Shown: positions 45,387-56,370 of the stretch, piece by piece | How positions within the stretch are numbered: the stretch's first letter is position 1 | Layout of the letters: each line of letters begins with the position of its first letter | Source of the DNA: Gnetum montanum | Taxonomy: Eukaryota; Streptophyta; Gnetopsida; Gnetales; Gnetaceae | NCBI GenBank assembly: GCA_015680685.1 | Contig: MNCI01028793.1 | Coordinates: 1,554-57,923 of the forward strand | Length of the DNA stretch: 56,370 nt | Reading direction: 5' to 3' | Position numbers and translations under genes: made by a program | Notes under the pieces: model-generated | What the model saw: only the letters and a program-made list of their open reading frames with translations | Told to the model about the DNA's origin: nothing | The model's database searches: none

Positions 45387-46157
45387 TGAGTGGCAAGGTA
45401 CCCCTACACTCAACCATACGAATACGAGCGTTTTCATGCACGATCCAGTCAAACTCTACAGACGGACTAGTTGTGGCACCTAGACAGTTATCCTTAGGTT
45501 GTAGTTTGTTGTCTTCCCACCTGAACTAGTATTATATTTGTCACATATGGTTTAGTCTAGAGTGAGGTGTATGATATGTTCCTAATCTAACGCTACTCCT
45601 AAAGCAATGGAATATAATATTAAATTAACTAATCTAAGAGAGAGAGGATAAGAGAATCTAATCTAGCCTAAGTGTGATGAGCATCCGTCCTTAATCATCC
45701 GTACACATCTTGAACTTCATGCACGACTACCACTGGGATCACCAAGCGCAGATCCTAGGTACACTACTGGGTTACCAAGTAGTCACACTTAAATGCTCGT
45801 GATTAAATCATACTCATTCCGCATTACTAGGAGATAAGGGTGAAGAGAGATTAATCATCTAGGAAAGTAATTAAACACTCAATAGTAATTAAATCCTATT
45901 TAGCTTAGTCCACATGTTGCAAGGTTTATCAGAAAGTTCATCTTTATTGTTGTATGCAAATGTGTGCTCAGGTATAATTCGCTTGAATAGAGATCCATTT
46001 ACTTTGAGACTCCTACTGCAGGCACATGGAAATTATTCTATCTCTGGAGAGGAAAAACTGCTAGAGCTTTGCTAAGGAACTAAATTGGATGGAGAACAAG
46101 GGGAGCTGCCTCTTATTTATAGATATGACGCGGCCCATGCGATATCACATCCCATCA
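45387..46157 (-). mobile_element. 3' LTR of an Athila-like element, minus strand
   Basis: Minus strand runs from TGATGGGATG (46157) to GCCACTCA (45387), 771 bp. It is related to the LTRs at 33730, 8469 and 56166. A TATAAATA box lies on the minus strand at 46121-46114. It is inserted in the LINE RT fragment ending at 45386. Confidence 0.8.
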
Positions 46158-46168
46158 TACCTCCATGA
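46158..46168 (-). promoter_or_regulatory. Polypurine-tract-like site before the LTR
   Basis: Minus strand reads CATGGAGGTA just before the LTR TG. A second similar tract (CATGGGGGTACGG) lies about 540 bp away at 46703-46716 on the same strand. Confidence 0.5.
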
Positions 46169-46700
46169 CTAAATGAAAACTTGTCCTCGAGTTCCTTACA
46201 ATAATATCAGGAAGGTATGGGATTATTGACTCAAATGAAACTAATGGGATGACATGTGAATGGATCATCATTACAAGACACAACAAAACTGGTGTTCATG
46301 ACAACAAGAGTGAACACCTTATTACATTGACATCAGGCCTTATTTGGCAGCTGAGAGAGAGAGAGAAAGAAGTGTTGCTACTGCCAACGCCAAGATTGCG
46401 CCTTTCGTTATCCATCCGTAAGTGCGCCATAGATCTTGCTCCTTGCATAGCTGCTTTTAGCACTACTTCATTTCAAGTGTTCCTTCCAGATCTAGTCTGT
46501 TGTTGCATGATCGTCATCTGTACACACAACACAGTCTTATATTATCAAGGGTAAATCAATCATCATGTAATTGATACCTTGCTTCGGTGTAAGTCCATTG
46601 GCTGAGTTGTGGTATGACCGATACGGATCTGGAGATATAATAATGGTGGCTATTGAAGGTGTAGGGGCTAGGAGAAAATCGAAAAAAAATTGGGCCCCCG
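46169..46700. other. Unassigned interval between two polypurine-like tracts
   Basis: No ORF with recognisable content; the 101-residue frame at 46249-46554 shows no domain. It may be a remnant of another LTR or an insertion at the 3' end of the minus-strand element. Confidence 0.35.
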
Positions 46701-47690
46701 TACCCCCATGACTAATTGCAAACCCCTAGTAGCGATAGAATGGAAAAAGAAAAGGAATAAGAAAGAGGAAGAAAAAGAGACAACTATAACACCAGTGAAG
46801 TGGATGTGAAGATGGAAATGAACAAAATAAAATAAATTGCAAAAATGTTAGGGAAAAGAAGGTAACTGGTGCACCAAATAGGGATGTCAGTGGGTCCTCC
46901 CCAAAGTAGGCTCATGCCCTTAATGCCCTGACAAATCCACATTCAAAGAGTCCGTAGGCTCTAGGAATGTCATTTAGAATAAGAGTTAAAATTTGAACCA
47001 CAAAAATTTACCTAAAAGAAAACAATGCGTCAACCAAAATATACACTAATGATACAACCGGCAATGAGGTGAACAATGGAGAGAAGGGTGGAGAGAAGAG
47101 AATGGAATGGAATCCCAAGAACAAGGTGGTGTACAGTCCCTTGTGGAGTTAATGATTAATGTGACTGGGTAAATCTCATTCCAGCTCCAACCTCAAACCA
47201 ACCACATCCAGTGACTTTGCATCAATGCATTTGGCCGATCCATCCACTTAAATAACAAGGATGCATCTCCAAAGAGCCACCACCATTCCGACGAAACAAA
47301 GGAGGAGAGAATGGGAAGCGAGAAGGGCCTTAGTTAGAGGGAACATTTTAGTTCCATAACCAGTGCTTGTAGCCCAAGGGATTATTTTGTCTAAGGGGTG
47401 TGCTTTGAATTCTCACTTTTTTTTTGTTTTGTTTTGTGTTTTGATGCATGAGAACCACACCATGCAAAGACTTCTTATTTTTATTGACTCAGCTTCCTGA
47501 TAATTGGGTAACATTAGAACGGTAAGAACACTCCAGAATAAAACATCCAAGCACCCAAGAGAATGGCCAACACAAATGCATCAAGTTCCCTTGAAGTCAC
47601 ACCCTTTTCAATCCTTGAGTCCTTCCTTAGTTTGAGAATTGCTAAACAAAGGATGGAACATCATCAAGATAGAAGGCATAGTAGGACTTA
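46701..47690 (-). other. Spacer of a minus-strand Athila-like element
   Basis: About 46860-47640 aligns in inverted order with 2940-3720, including gagcctactttggggagga, aatccacaaggg-type and aaggccctttctc-type blocks. No coiled-coil ORF lies between this spacer and the LTR, unlike the copy at 9229-14130. It ends abruptly against + strand gag at about 47690. Confidence 0.65.
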
Positions 47691-50600
47691 TCACATGTAT
47701 CATGGCTAATGATAGGTACCACCAAGATCATTATGACTATGATGAACCTTTGTTGGCTTCCTGACATATGTTAAACATTTTAGAGGCAATTAGATTTCCA
47801 ACAAGGAACTTGAAAGATAGTTGAATCAAGAGGTTGGATATGAACAATATCCCCAAGGTTGAAGGGGTATGTAACTCAAATCCACAGAACCATTTGCAAA
47901 CTTTTCATAAAGCCTTTTTCTTACAAAACATTGAAAATGAATTGTAGAAGTTGAAACTATTTTCAAGGACACTCATTAAAGAAGCTAAGGGCTAGTACTG
48001 GTCCTTAGAACCAAAATATATTCATCAACGGAGTATGATGCTAGAGCTTTTCAACAACAAGAACCAAACCTACTCCAGAGTGTCCAACTTTTGGAGACAG
48101 ATCCAAGAATGAAAATAAGGTAATCGTGAGTTCTTAGATGCAGCCTTGGATAGGCACTATTCTCTTTTGCACTAATTCCCAGACCATGAATACTCCCAAA
48201 GGGATCAACTACATCATATCATAGATGGACCTAGGAATAAAATAAGAAAAACTCTTGGGATCTATGCCCAATGAAGACTTTATGAGTTACAATCCCAGTA
48301 GATCCAAAGGCTAATTGGTTAGGTGGCCAAAGAAGAAGGTGAACTTAAAAAATGTGAAGGTATAAAAGAGTGCAATAGGGACCCCTTCATTTGCAAAAGG
48401 GAGGTGTGTTTTTTATGATACTGAAGAGGAGGCATTACTTAATGAAGTGGTGCAAAGAAAAACCTTGCCAATATAAAAATCTATCATTGAAGTATTGGCT
48501 AAGTTAGATAAGATGTAGAAATCCTTAGATGAGAAGTTCCAAATAGCTTTGAAGATTGCAAAGGAATGAAGAAACCAAGTAGTGGTCAAGAAAGAAGAAG
48601 AAAAGGATACAGAATAGGAATAATATAAGAACAAGGGTAGAGCTACAGTAGTAGGAAGGTTACAAATTCTAAAATAGATGATAATGATTGTGACATTTGC
48701 CAATATGAATATCCTAAGGGATGATGTTGTGTTGTCACACATGAAAGAATCTAGGATGTACACTTTAAATTGTAGATTGGCAAAACAACATGCACCCAAG
48801 CAGTAGCCTTATCCACAAGACAACTACATGTAACAATTTCACCAACAAATGTATTATCTGAGTGGAGCACCTCCTAAATCTCAGGGGTAGCATTAGTAGT
48901 AGCAACACCCAAAATCATGGGAGATGCCACCACCATAGCAATAATATCCTTACAGGTAACCTAATCCTTATGGATACTATGTCTAGTAGCCTATATCCTA
49001 CCATGACTCCTCTAGCCATGTCTCCTTCCCTTACCTCTATTACCTTTTAAAATACTATAGAGCACATTCTCTAAGGGGAAGTCTCCTTTTTCCTCTTATC
49101 CTCCTCAACACCCATAAACTTTTGCACCAAAACCAACCATACCTTTGTTGCCTGCTTCATCTATGCAAGGTAAAATTCTTGCATAGCCATAGAAGAGAAA
49201 TGCCACAAGTGTAATGAATTTATAGTTGGATATTCATCTAAGTGGTCATGAATTTGAGCCTTATAAAAGGCCATTCTTCAAAACCAGTAGTTCCACAAAG
49301 CCCTCACAAACATCTGTGACTATCAATCCTATCATTTTTACCTCTAAAAGTCCTATTGAGCTACCTTTAAACTAAACATCTCCCCAAATCCACATTGTCA
49401 TATTGACCCATGTGGTCATAGATTGGATAAAGGTTGATCATCTTTCAAAGAAATGATATGATTCTGAGAGTCCCCTCATCTACTTAGAAATTGCAAGAAA
49501 TGAACCATGCAAGGCTCTTTTGGATTCAGGTATTAGGGTCAACTTAATTTTCCAAAAAATGTACAAGGCTTAGGACCTACCTTCTTTGAAAAATAGCAAC
49601 ATCAGATTAGAGCTAGTAGATTAGTCCATCACTATCCCTCTAGGGTTAGTGAAAGATATTGTGACCACCATTTGTAGGTGGTCCTATCCTTCTAATTTCC
49701 TAGTGATCCATGTGGAAGATTTCATGGGGGACTTTCCTGTCATTACGAAAAGGAAATGGTTAAGAACAATAGATGCTAGAATGAGAATTTAAGATCTTTC
49801 CCTAGAAATTTCTAAGGAAAATGAATTCAACAAAGTTGAAAAGAAGAGAGTTCCACGCATCTCATATAGTGACATAGGGCATCTTTGTGTGTAGAAATTA
49901 TTTACCATTAAAGACACATCATTTCAAGCATGCAACTAGTGTGCTAAAAAAGAAATGATTCAAAGGTTCCTATATACAGAAACCACAAAACAAGAAGGTT
50001 CCTAGTGGTTCATAAACAATGATCAAATAGAATCTACCATGTGCATGGAACAAGATGAGAGCCTTACCAACACCTATGTTGAAAGCATGAATAAAATGGA
50101 GTAACTCCATTGCCAACTCTCTAATGTGCAAAGTGAAATGGATTGGGAAGAGTTGGAGATCCTTGATAACTTCAAGCAAGAGCCCCTTGAATTAAAGGCT
50201 CTAGTGATAGGCATGGAATATGATTTTTTCCATCATGACAAGCTAATGATCATAAATGTCAAACTTGCTCCTAAACAAAAATAGAAATTGTTAAAAGTAA
50301 TGAAAAAATGGTCAAAAGCCTTTTCTTGGTCATATCATGAGCTTATTGGAATAGATCCTTTCATATGCCAACACCATATCTACATAGACTCTTCCATCAA
50401 GCCAAAGAAGCAATTGCAACAATGATTGAACCCCAAGCTCAAGCATATTGTCAAGGTGGAGATTAAGCAACTCCTCAAAGCTAGGTTCATCTTCCCAATC
50501 GTGGATAGCAAATGGGATAGCCCACTTGTTATTGTTCTAAAGAAAGAAGAAAAATGGAAAGTCTACATAGACTTTTAGCTATTGAACATGATGACATACA

Positions 50601-52433
50601 AGGACCACTTTCCATTGCCATTTGTGAAGCAAGTGTTGAACATCATAGCATGGCATTCCTATTACAACTTCTTAGATGATTATAGTGGCTATAATCAAAT
50701 CCAAATAGCACCAAAGAACTAGGCCAAAACTACATTCACAAGTTCCTAGGGAACTTTTACATACAAGAAGATGCCCTTTGGCTATTGCAATGCTTCTGTC
50801 ACATTCCAATGATTGGTCCTAAACATCTTTCAACAAAAATTGGTACCAAGGTAGCAGTCTTCACGAATGACTTATCTACCTATGAGGCCACATTTGAGCA
50901 AGCCTTAGACTACCTTGAGTAAGTACTTCAAAGATGCATGGAGACTAGTTTGAGGCTCAACTGATGAAAGATCTATCTAATGGTCCAAGAAGGCATTGTC
51001 TTGAGGCATAGAATTCTTAGTAAAGGAATTGAGGTGGACCCGAAAAAAGTACAAGTCATCCAAGGAATCACCAAGTAACATGAAATAATGAAAGATGTAA
51101 GGTCATTCCTTGGACACATTGGTTATTACAATTGCTTTAACGAGAACTTCTTGAAAATTGCTACACTATTGGTGAAACTAACAAAGAAGGATGCACCATT
51201 CACCTAGACCAGGGAATGCAATAGCTCATTTCAACAATTAAAAAAAAAGCTCATAGAAACTCCAATTTTACAAATACCTAACTAGTATAGGTCATTCCAC
51301 ATCATCACTAATGCATCCAATTATGCTTTGGGGGCCATGCTTACAAAGTTGGACAATTAAAAACATCCCTACTATATCCATTGTGCAAGTCAAAGCACTA
51401 TAGGTGCACAACTAAACTACAACACCACTAAAAAGAATCTCATGGTAGTGGTGTATGCCTTAGAGAAATTTAGGCACTATGTGCTTGGATATCAAATTTT
51501 TATGCACATAGACGACAATGCTATCTAGTTCCTCATGAAAAAACAATGGTGAGCCCCTATGTCATACAGTGACTAGTGATTCTTCAAGAGTTTTACCTTA
51601 CCATGGTGGACAACAAGGAAACCAAAAATGTGGTCACTAACGACTTGTCTTAGTTACAATGTGATAGTAAGGAGGATGAGGGACCATTATCTAATCAATT
51701 TTTGGATGAACTCCTCTTTGTCAGAGCTATTGAAGTTGAAAATCCCAAATATTCCAACTAGTATAATCACATCCTCTCTTACCTACTTGCTCATTAGATG
51801 CCACATGAATGGAATAGTAGAAAGAAACAATAATTTCTTCACTAGGCCAAACACTACATTGAAATCAAGGGCAATCTCTATAAGAGTTATGCTGATGGCC
51901 TAGTACAATGGTATGTATATGATGTTGATTAACTTTGAGTCCTTCAAGACACTCATGAAGGTCCTTATGGAGGCCACTATGTTGAAAGAAAAACAACCAT
52001 TAAAATCCTCATGGTCGGATATTACTTCCCAATGATCTTTAAGAATGTCCATCAATTCTTTTGTTTGTGTGATAGATGTCAAAGAAATGGAAGCATGATT
52101 GCACAAATTGAAGGGCCCCAATAGTAGATTCAACCACTGCCCTTTTAACCCTTGGGGCATTGACTTCATGGGGCCCATCAACCCTATGTCCAATGGAAAT
52201 ACGTATATCATCATTGTTGTTGACTACTACACTAAGTGGGATGAAGCTTCTATTGTCACTAACTATTTATCCTTTGCAGCAGCATAGTTTGTATAGCAAA
52301 ATGTGGTAAATAGGTTTGGTGTGCTAAGGGTACTAATTTCTAATAATGGAACACATTTTACAAGTATCACTTTTCAGAAACTTAGGGAAGGCAGGGGGTA
52401 GAACACAAACTCACAACTCCATACCACCCCTAA
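47690..52433 (+). pseudogene. Athila-like gag-pol remnant (outer element of the right-hand nest)
   Basis: gag core at 47830-48200, with IKEAKG-YWSLEP and RVSNFWRQIQE; a CxxC zinc-like motif (CDICQYEYPKG) near 48692; protease near 49500-49570 with ALLDSGIRVNLIF, where the catalytic DSG is kept; RT at about 50500-51080, with DYSGYNQIQIAP near 50680 and MPFGYCNASVTFQ near 50775; RNase H at 51290-51660 (FRHYVLGYQIF near 51470); integrase zinc region at 51900-52080 and core to 52430, with GIDFMGPI near 52160. Frames are broken in every domain. The integrase stops at the block TPYHP, where another LTR begins at 52434. The 5' end is also truncated. It belongs to the same family as 1-2494. Confidence 0.85.
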
Positions 52434-53279
52434 TGAGTCTCAATATCGGACCCTCGATATTGGGCCCTCAATATCGGATATGTGATATCATAGATGCCAA
52501 AGTGATATCGGACATGCGATGTCAGAACCTATCTCGTTGCCTATAAATAAGAGACAGAGGCACTTGGTTTCGCATTAGTTTTTAGTCCCTTACCTAAATT
52601 CTTGCAGTTTTTCTATTCCAGAGTTACAATTATTTTTGAGTGCCCATAGTAGGAGTCATAAAGTGAATGGATTTTTATTCGAGCATTGTGTATTTGAGCA
52701 CACCTTGTATCTAGAAATAAATATGAACTTTGTGATAAACCTTGAAACATTCAAAATAGCTTAATTATTACATTTCATGTTATTTACTATTATTTAATGC
52801 TTTCAATAGTTACTTAATGTTATTTCATAGAATTATTAATTGTCAATTACCAATGAATTAGCACACTCAACATGAACACTTTGAGCATACGTGGAAACAC
52901 TTGGTAACCCAGTAACGACTAGCGTTTGGTAATCCTAGCAGTGTTACACTAGTTTAGGATGTGTCTAGAGAGTGGGAACAGATGTTGGTGTTAGGACTAG
53001 TTAGAGAATAGTTAACTAGTTAAATCAAATTAGTTATTAAATTACCTCATTCCTCTCTTTTAAGCATCAAGAAAATAAAACATAAAAGAATAAAAATCAC
53101 ATACCTCGAGTTTGCTTAATCATACAATTGAGCCTTACAAGTAAGCTTGAGAAGACAATGATTGCATAACTCATCCTTGTTCTGTGTAAGCGCATAAGCA
53201 CTTAATCCTTGGAGTTCGACCGAATCGCATGTAAACACTCGTATTCGTATGGTTGGGCATAGGGATACCTCACTACTCA
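52434..53279 (+). mobile_element. 5' LTR of the second nested Athila-like element
   Basis: 846 bp, starting TGAGT and ending ACTCA, a perfect 5-bp terminal inverted repeat. TATAAATA box at 52542-52549. It is inserted into the integrase of the outer element. The U3 start holds repeated CGATATT/AATATCG motifs. Confidence 0.88.
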
Positions 53280-53283
53280 TCAT

Positions 53284-53301
53284 TGGCATTGTTGCTAGGG
53301 A
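53284..53301 (+). promoter_or_regulatory. tRNA-Asp type primer-binding site
   Basis: TGGCATTGTTGCTAGGGA, four bases after the LTR. It is a CpG-decayed form of the tRNA-Asp complement used by Athila-type elements. Unlike 34323-34397, only the 18-nt primer site is present and no further tRNA sequence follows. Confidence 0.8.
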
Positions 53302-53399
53302 TTTTGCTATTTGTGTGCTGATTAAAACTTAGGAAATCTTTCCATCATTGGAATGAACCCATAGGATTAGTTATCCTAAAATCATTAGAAAATAGTATT

Positions 53400-56165
53400 A
53401 CACACTGAATAATCAATCATGTCTCCTTATTCTAATGAGAGTGCTTCACTGACTAGGTCTGACACAATGAACAATCAAAGGCAGAGTGCACTTGATGATC
53501 CGTTAGTGCCCCAATATTTCGCATAGTATACGCTCATCCTGATGAGTATATACCAAACTTTACCTTTATCCTCCACCAGGATGAACAATTGCAATGGTGT
53601 GATTTAGAAGGTAACATAGTGTTACCTCTCGATCATTCAATCCTAGGCATGCTTCTTCGTGCTCTCACACAAATTGGTATGTAGCACTTACAATCAGAGT
53701 ACGTTGTGCATGAACAAGATTTGAGAGATTATCAACCCATGGAGGCGCAATGCTAGTGGGATTTACAACAAGAGAGACATCACAAATCCATGAAGGGGAA
53801 GTGGTCTCAGGATGTCTCGTATGTCCTAAGTAAAAATGAGGGTGGTGAACCTGTCTCAGGAGGTTTTCCACAAAACGATGTTCCTCTCATTGACCTCGGT
53901 CAAGGAGTTGTGTATCAGAATCTTCACTCAACTATTCATAACCTAGGTTCTGGTACCAATAAACATAAAGGATCCAAAAAAGGAACACAAACACATGACA
54001 ATGATGGACATTCTGATCGTAACTGTGATTGAGGCCACAACCACCAAAGAGGAAGTGGCAGGCATCGCCATGGTGCCGGTCCTCCTTCCTCTTTACCTTC
54101 ATCATCTCCTTCCCCCTCTCCTTTGAGATCTGAACGCAGTCACAAGGGGAAAGACCATGAGGACAATGGTAAGTGAAATAGAGATCATAGACAAAATAGT
54201 CGAGAAAGGGGATGAGGGTGGTCCAAAGAAACACATCATGAAAGAAGGGAAAGAAGGAAAAGTAGGGAACAACATAGGCATCATAGACACCATAGAAAAT
54301 ATAATCATGATGAGCCCCTACTCACCACCTGAAATATGTTAGATATAACAAAGGCCATTAAGATTTCAACAAGGCACTAGAAGGACAGTAGGATCAAAAG
54401 ACTAGACATGAATAACACCCCATGATTTGAAGAAGGATACAATGCTGATCCTCAAAATCATCTACAAGCATTCCATGATGCATGTGCCTTGCAAAATATA
54501 GAAAATGAGTGGCAAAATCTAAAGTTATTTCCACAAACACTGATCAAGGAAGCAGAAAGCTGGTATTGGTCCTTAGAATCGGAATCCATTCATCAATGGA
54601 GTACCATGTTGAAGCTATTCAATGATAAGTATCAAACATACTCCCGAGTGTCCAACCTACGTAAGCAAATCCAATGATGGAAAAAAGAAGGACATGCACC
54701 CTTGGATGTTTCCATGGGCCAATATTATACATTATTACATCGTTTCCTTGGCCATGGTTACTCGCAGAAGGAACAACTACACCATCTCATAGATGGCCTT
54801 AGGTACAAAACGTGAAGAACCCTTGGGACTTATGCCCTCCAAGCTCAAAGCCCACCAAATATAAAGATTATTGGAGCAAGTTGCCAAGGAGGAAGGTGAA
54901 TTGAGGAAAAGAGAGTGCACAAGAGTACAACAGAGATCCTTCCCTCCGAAAGAAGGAAATTAGATTTTGCGAAGATAAGGAAAAGTCACCACTTGAAGAG
55001 ATGGTAAATAGAAAAACTTTGCCTATTCAAAAATTTGCATTAGAAGTATCAACAAATGTAGATCAAATGTGGAATTCCCTAGATAACAAATTTTAAACTA
55101 TCCTAAAAATAGTAGAGAATTCTAGAGAACAAAGTAGCGACCGAGAGAGAAGAAAAAAGAAAGAAGCTAAGTATGCACATAACAAGGGTAAGGGCAAAGT
55201 TGTTGTCATTGAAGAGGTTATGGATTTAGACACATATAATGATGGCGGATGTGAGATATGCCAATATGACCATCCTAAAGGATGATGCCTAGTAGTGTCA
55301 CATCTGCAAGAGTCTAGGGTGTATGCACTAAACCCACGGTTAAATAGATAACAAACACCCAGAAGGTTACCTTATCCTCAAGGTAACCCAAGGTAGTTCC
55401 AGCAACCCTTGACATATTATCTAAGTTGAGCTCCACCACAACCAAATGAATAGTATCAATAATGGCAACACCTACAATCATGGGGAATGCCACTGCCATG
55501 TCAAAAATACCCTTACCATCAACCTAACCCACATGAGTATTACGTTCAATAGTCGATCTCTCCACGTGACTCTACTAGTCATGTCACTTCTTAGCCTCGC
55601 TACTAGACCCCTGAGTACTATAGAACTTCTTCTTCTCGAGGTGATGTTTCACATCCATACTATCCCTCTCATCTGTCTGCATCTCTTCCACCCTTAGCTC
55701 CATTACCACCTATTCCAACTATGCAAGGTGAGTTTCCTACCCATCTGCAGCAACATAACGCTACAAGGGCTATTAACCCTCAACCTACTATTGGTTTGGA
55801 CAACTAATCAAAGAAGAAACCTTTCTTTAAAACCAAAAATCCAACTAAGTCACAAGTGGCTAATTATCCAAACATCTCATTATCATTTGAATCTTCAAAG
55901 CTTCCTTCAAACTAAAGACCACACCCAATGCATACTGTCATGTTAACCCACGCCATCACTAATTGGATTAAAGATGGTCATCTTCCTAGGAAATTTTCTG
56001 ATCCTAGAAGTCCTCTTATTTATTTGCAAATCATTGGAAATGAGCCTTGGAAAGATCTTTTGGATTTAGGTTCTGGTGTTAATTTAATCTCCTAGGAAAT
56101 GTATAAAGCCTAGAACCTACCTCCACTAAAGAAGAGTAACATTCGTTTAGATTGGCCAACCAGTC
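53400..56165 (+). pseudogene. gag and start of protease of the second nested element
   Basis: Frame opens near 53419 (MSPYSNESASLT). An Arg/His/Ser-rich low-complexity stretch spans about 54000-54300. The gag core is at 54400-54760 with AFHDACAL-like text, WYWSLESESIHQWSTMLKLF, RVSNLRKQIQ and YTLLHRFLGHG. A CEICQYDHPKG zinc-like motif is near 55254, a Pro-rich linker at 55680-55800, and protease near 56035-56100 (DLLDLGSGVNLIS), where an inserted Leu/Gly disturbs the active site. The coding sequence stops at 56165 where a third LTR begins. Numerous stops. It is the best-preserved gag of the family in the window. Confidence 0.85.
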
Positions 56166-56370
56166 TGATGAGACGCGATATCGCGGTGCACCATCATATC
56201 TATAAATAAGAGGTAGCTCTCCCTTGTTTCCTCATCCTAGGCTAGAAGTAGGGAAACTCTGGCAGATTGATCACTCCAAAGATAGAATATTTTCCATGTG
56301 CCCGCAGTAGGAGTCCTAAAGTGATCGGATTTTTATTCGAGCAACATTGTACCTGAACACAAGTTGTGTA
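56166..56370 (+). mobile_element. Start of a third nested Athila-like LTR, cut by the window end
   Basis: Begins TGATGAGACG within the protease of the second element. It is closely related to the minus-strand LTR at 46157 (shared tcatatctataaataagagg). TATAAATA at 56201-56208. It includes a perfect 12-bp palindrome CGCGATATCGCG at 56174-56185. Confidence 0.8.

Noticed and set aside
46249-46554. 101-residue ORF as a host gene
   Set aside because: No start context, domain or homology that I can recognise; it sits between repeat segments.

Overview
This window looks like nuclear DNA from a seed plant with a large, repeat-packed genome. I see no host housekeeping gene, no rRNA and no functional tRNA gene. 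Almost everything is retroelement: Ty3/gypsy elements of the Athila-like, Tat and chromovirus types, L1-type LINEs and tRNA-derived SINEs. Most are old and eroded by stop codons, largely of the kind C-to-T decay produces. Some features (AT-rich background, long-lived fragments) would suit a gymnosperm, but I cannot name the species.

Layout. 1-7235 is the 3' half of an old Athila-like element on +: pol, a non-coding spacer, then a downstream ORF with a globular domain and coiled coils. 7236-8046 is a chromovirus pol fragment, followed by a possible solo LTR. 8469-34322 is a second Athila-like element on the minus strand (5' LTR, PBS, gag, spacer, coiled-coil ORF, PPT, 3' LTR) that has lost most of pol. 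It is split by a much younger insertion, a 16.7-kb Tat-lineage element at 15275-32017 with 1.35-kb LTRs, a TAAGG target duplication, gag-PR, RT, RNase H, archaeal-type RNase H and integrase. Beyond the minus-strand 5' LTR lies a full-length 75-nt copy of mature tRNA-Asp, including CCA, fused to a second LTR fragment. 35390-45386 holds LINE fragments and SINEs. 45387-47690 is part of another minus-strand Athila-like element. 47690-56370 is a nest of three + strand Athila-like elements, each inserted in the previous one.

The standout is inside the young Tat element. Between protease and reverse transcriptase lies a 4.1-kb gene on the opposite strand (25407 to 21274) with eight exons. Seven GT-AG introns of 70-270 bp keep phase through 1118 codons, and a TATA box sits upstream. 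Introns in antisense survive retrotransposition because the element's genomic RNA carries only their complement. The gene has seven in-frame stops in this copy. Its product is unrecognised: a large protein with a Cys/His cluster, a basic nuclear-type signal, a short tandem repeat and a coiled coil. A related short motif is repeated four times beyond the 3' end of this gene and about 17 times after the integrase.

Together the window reads as layered retrotransposition: old Athila-like and LINE sequence as substrate, then nested insertions, then one younger Tat element carrying an intron-containing passenger gene.
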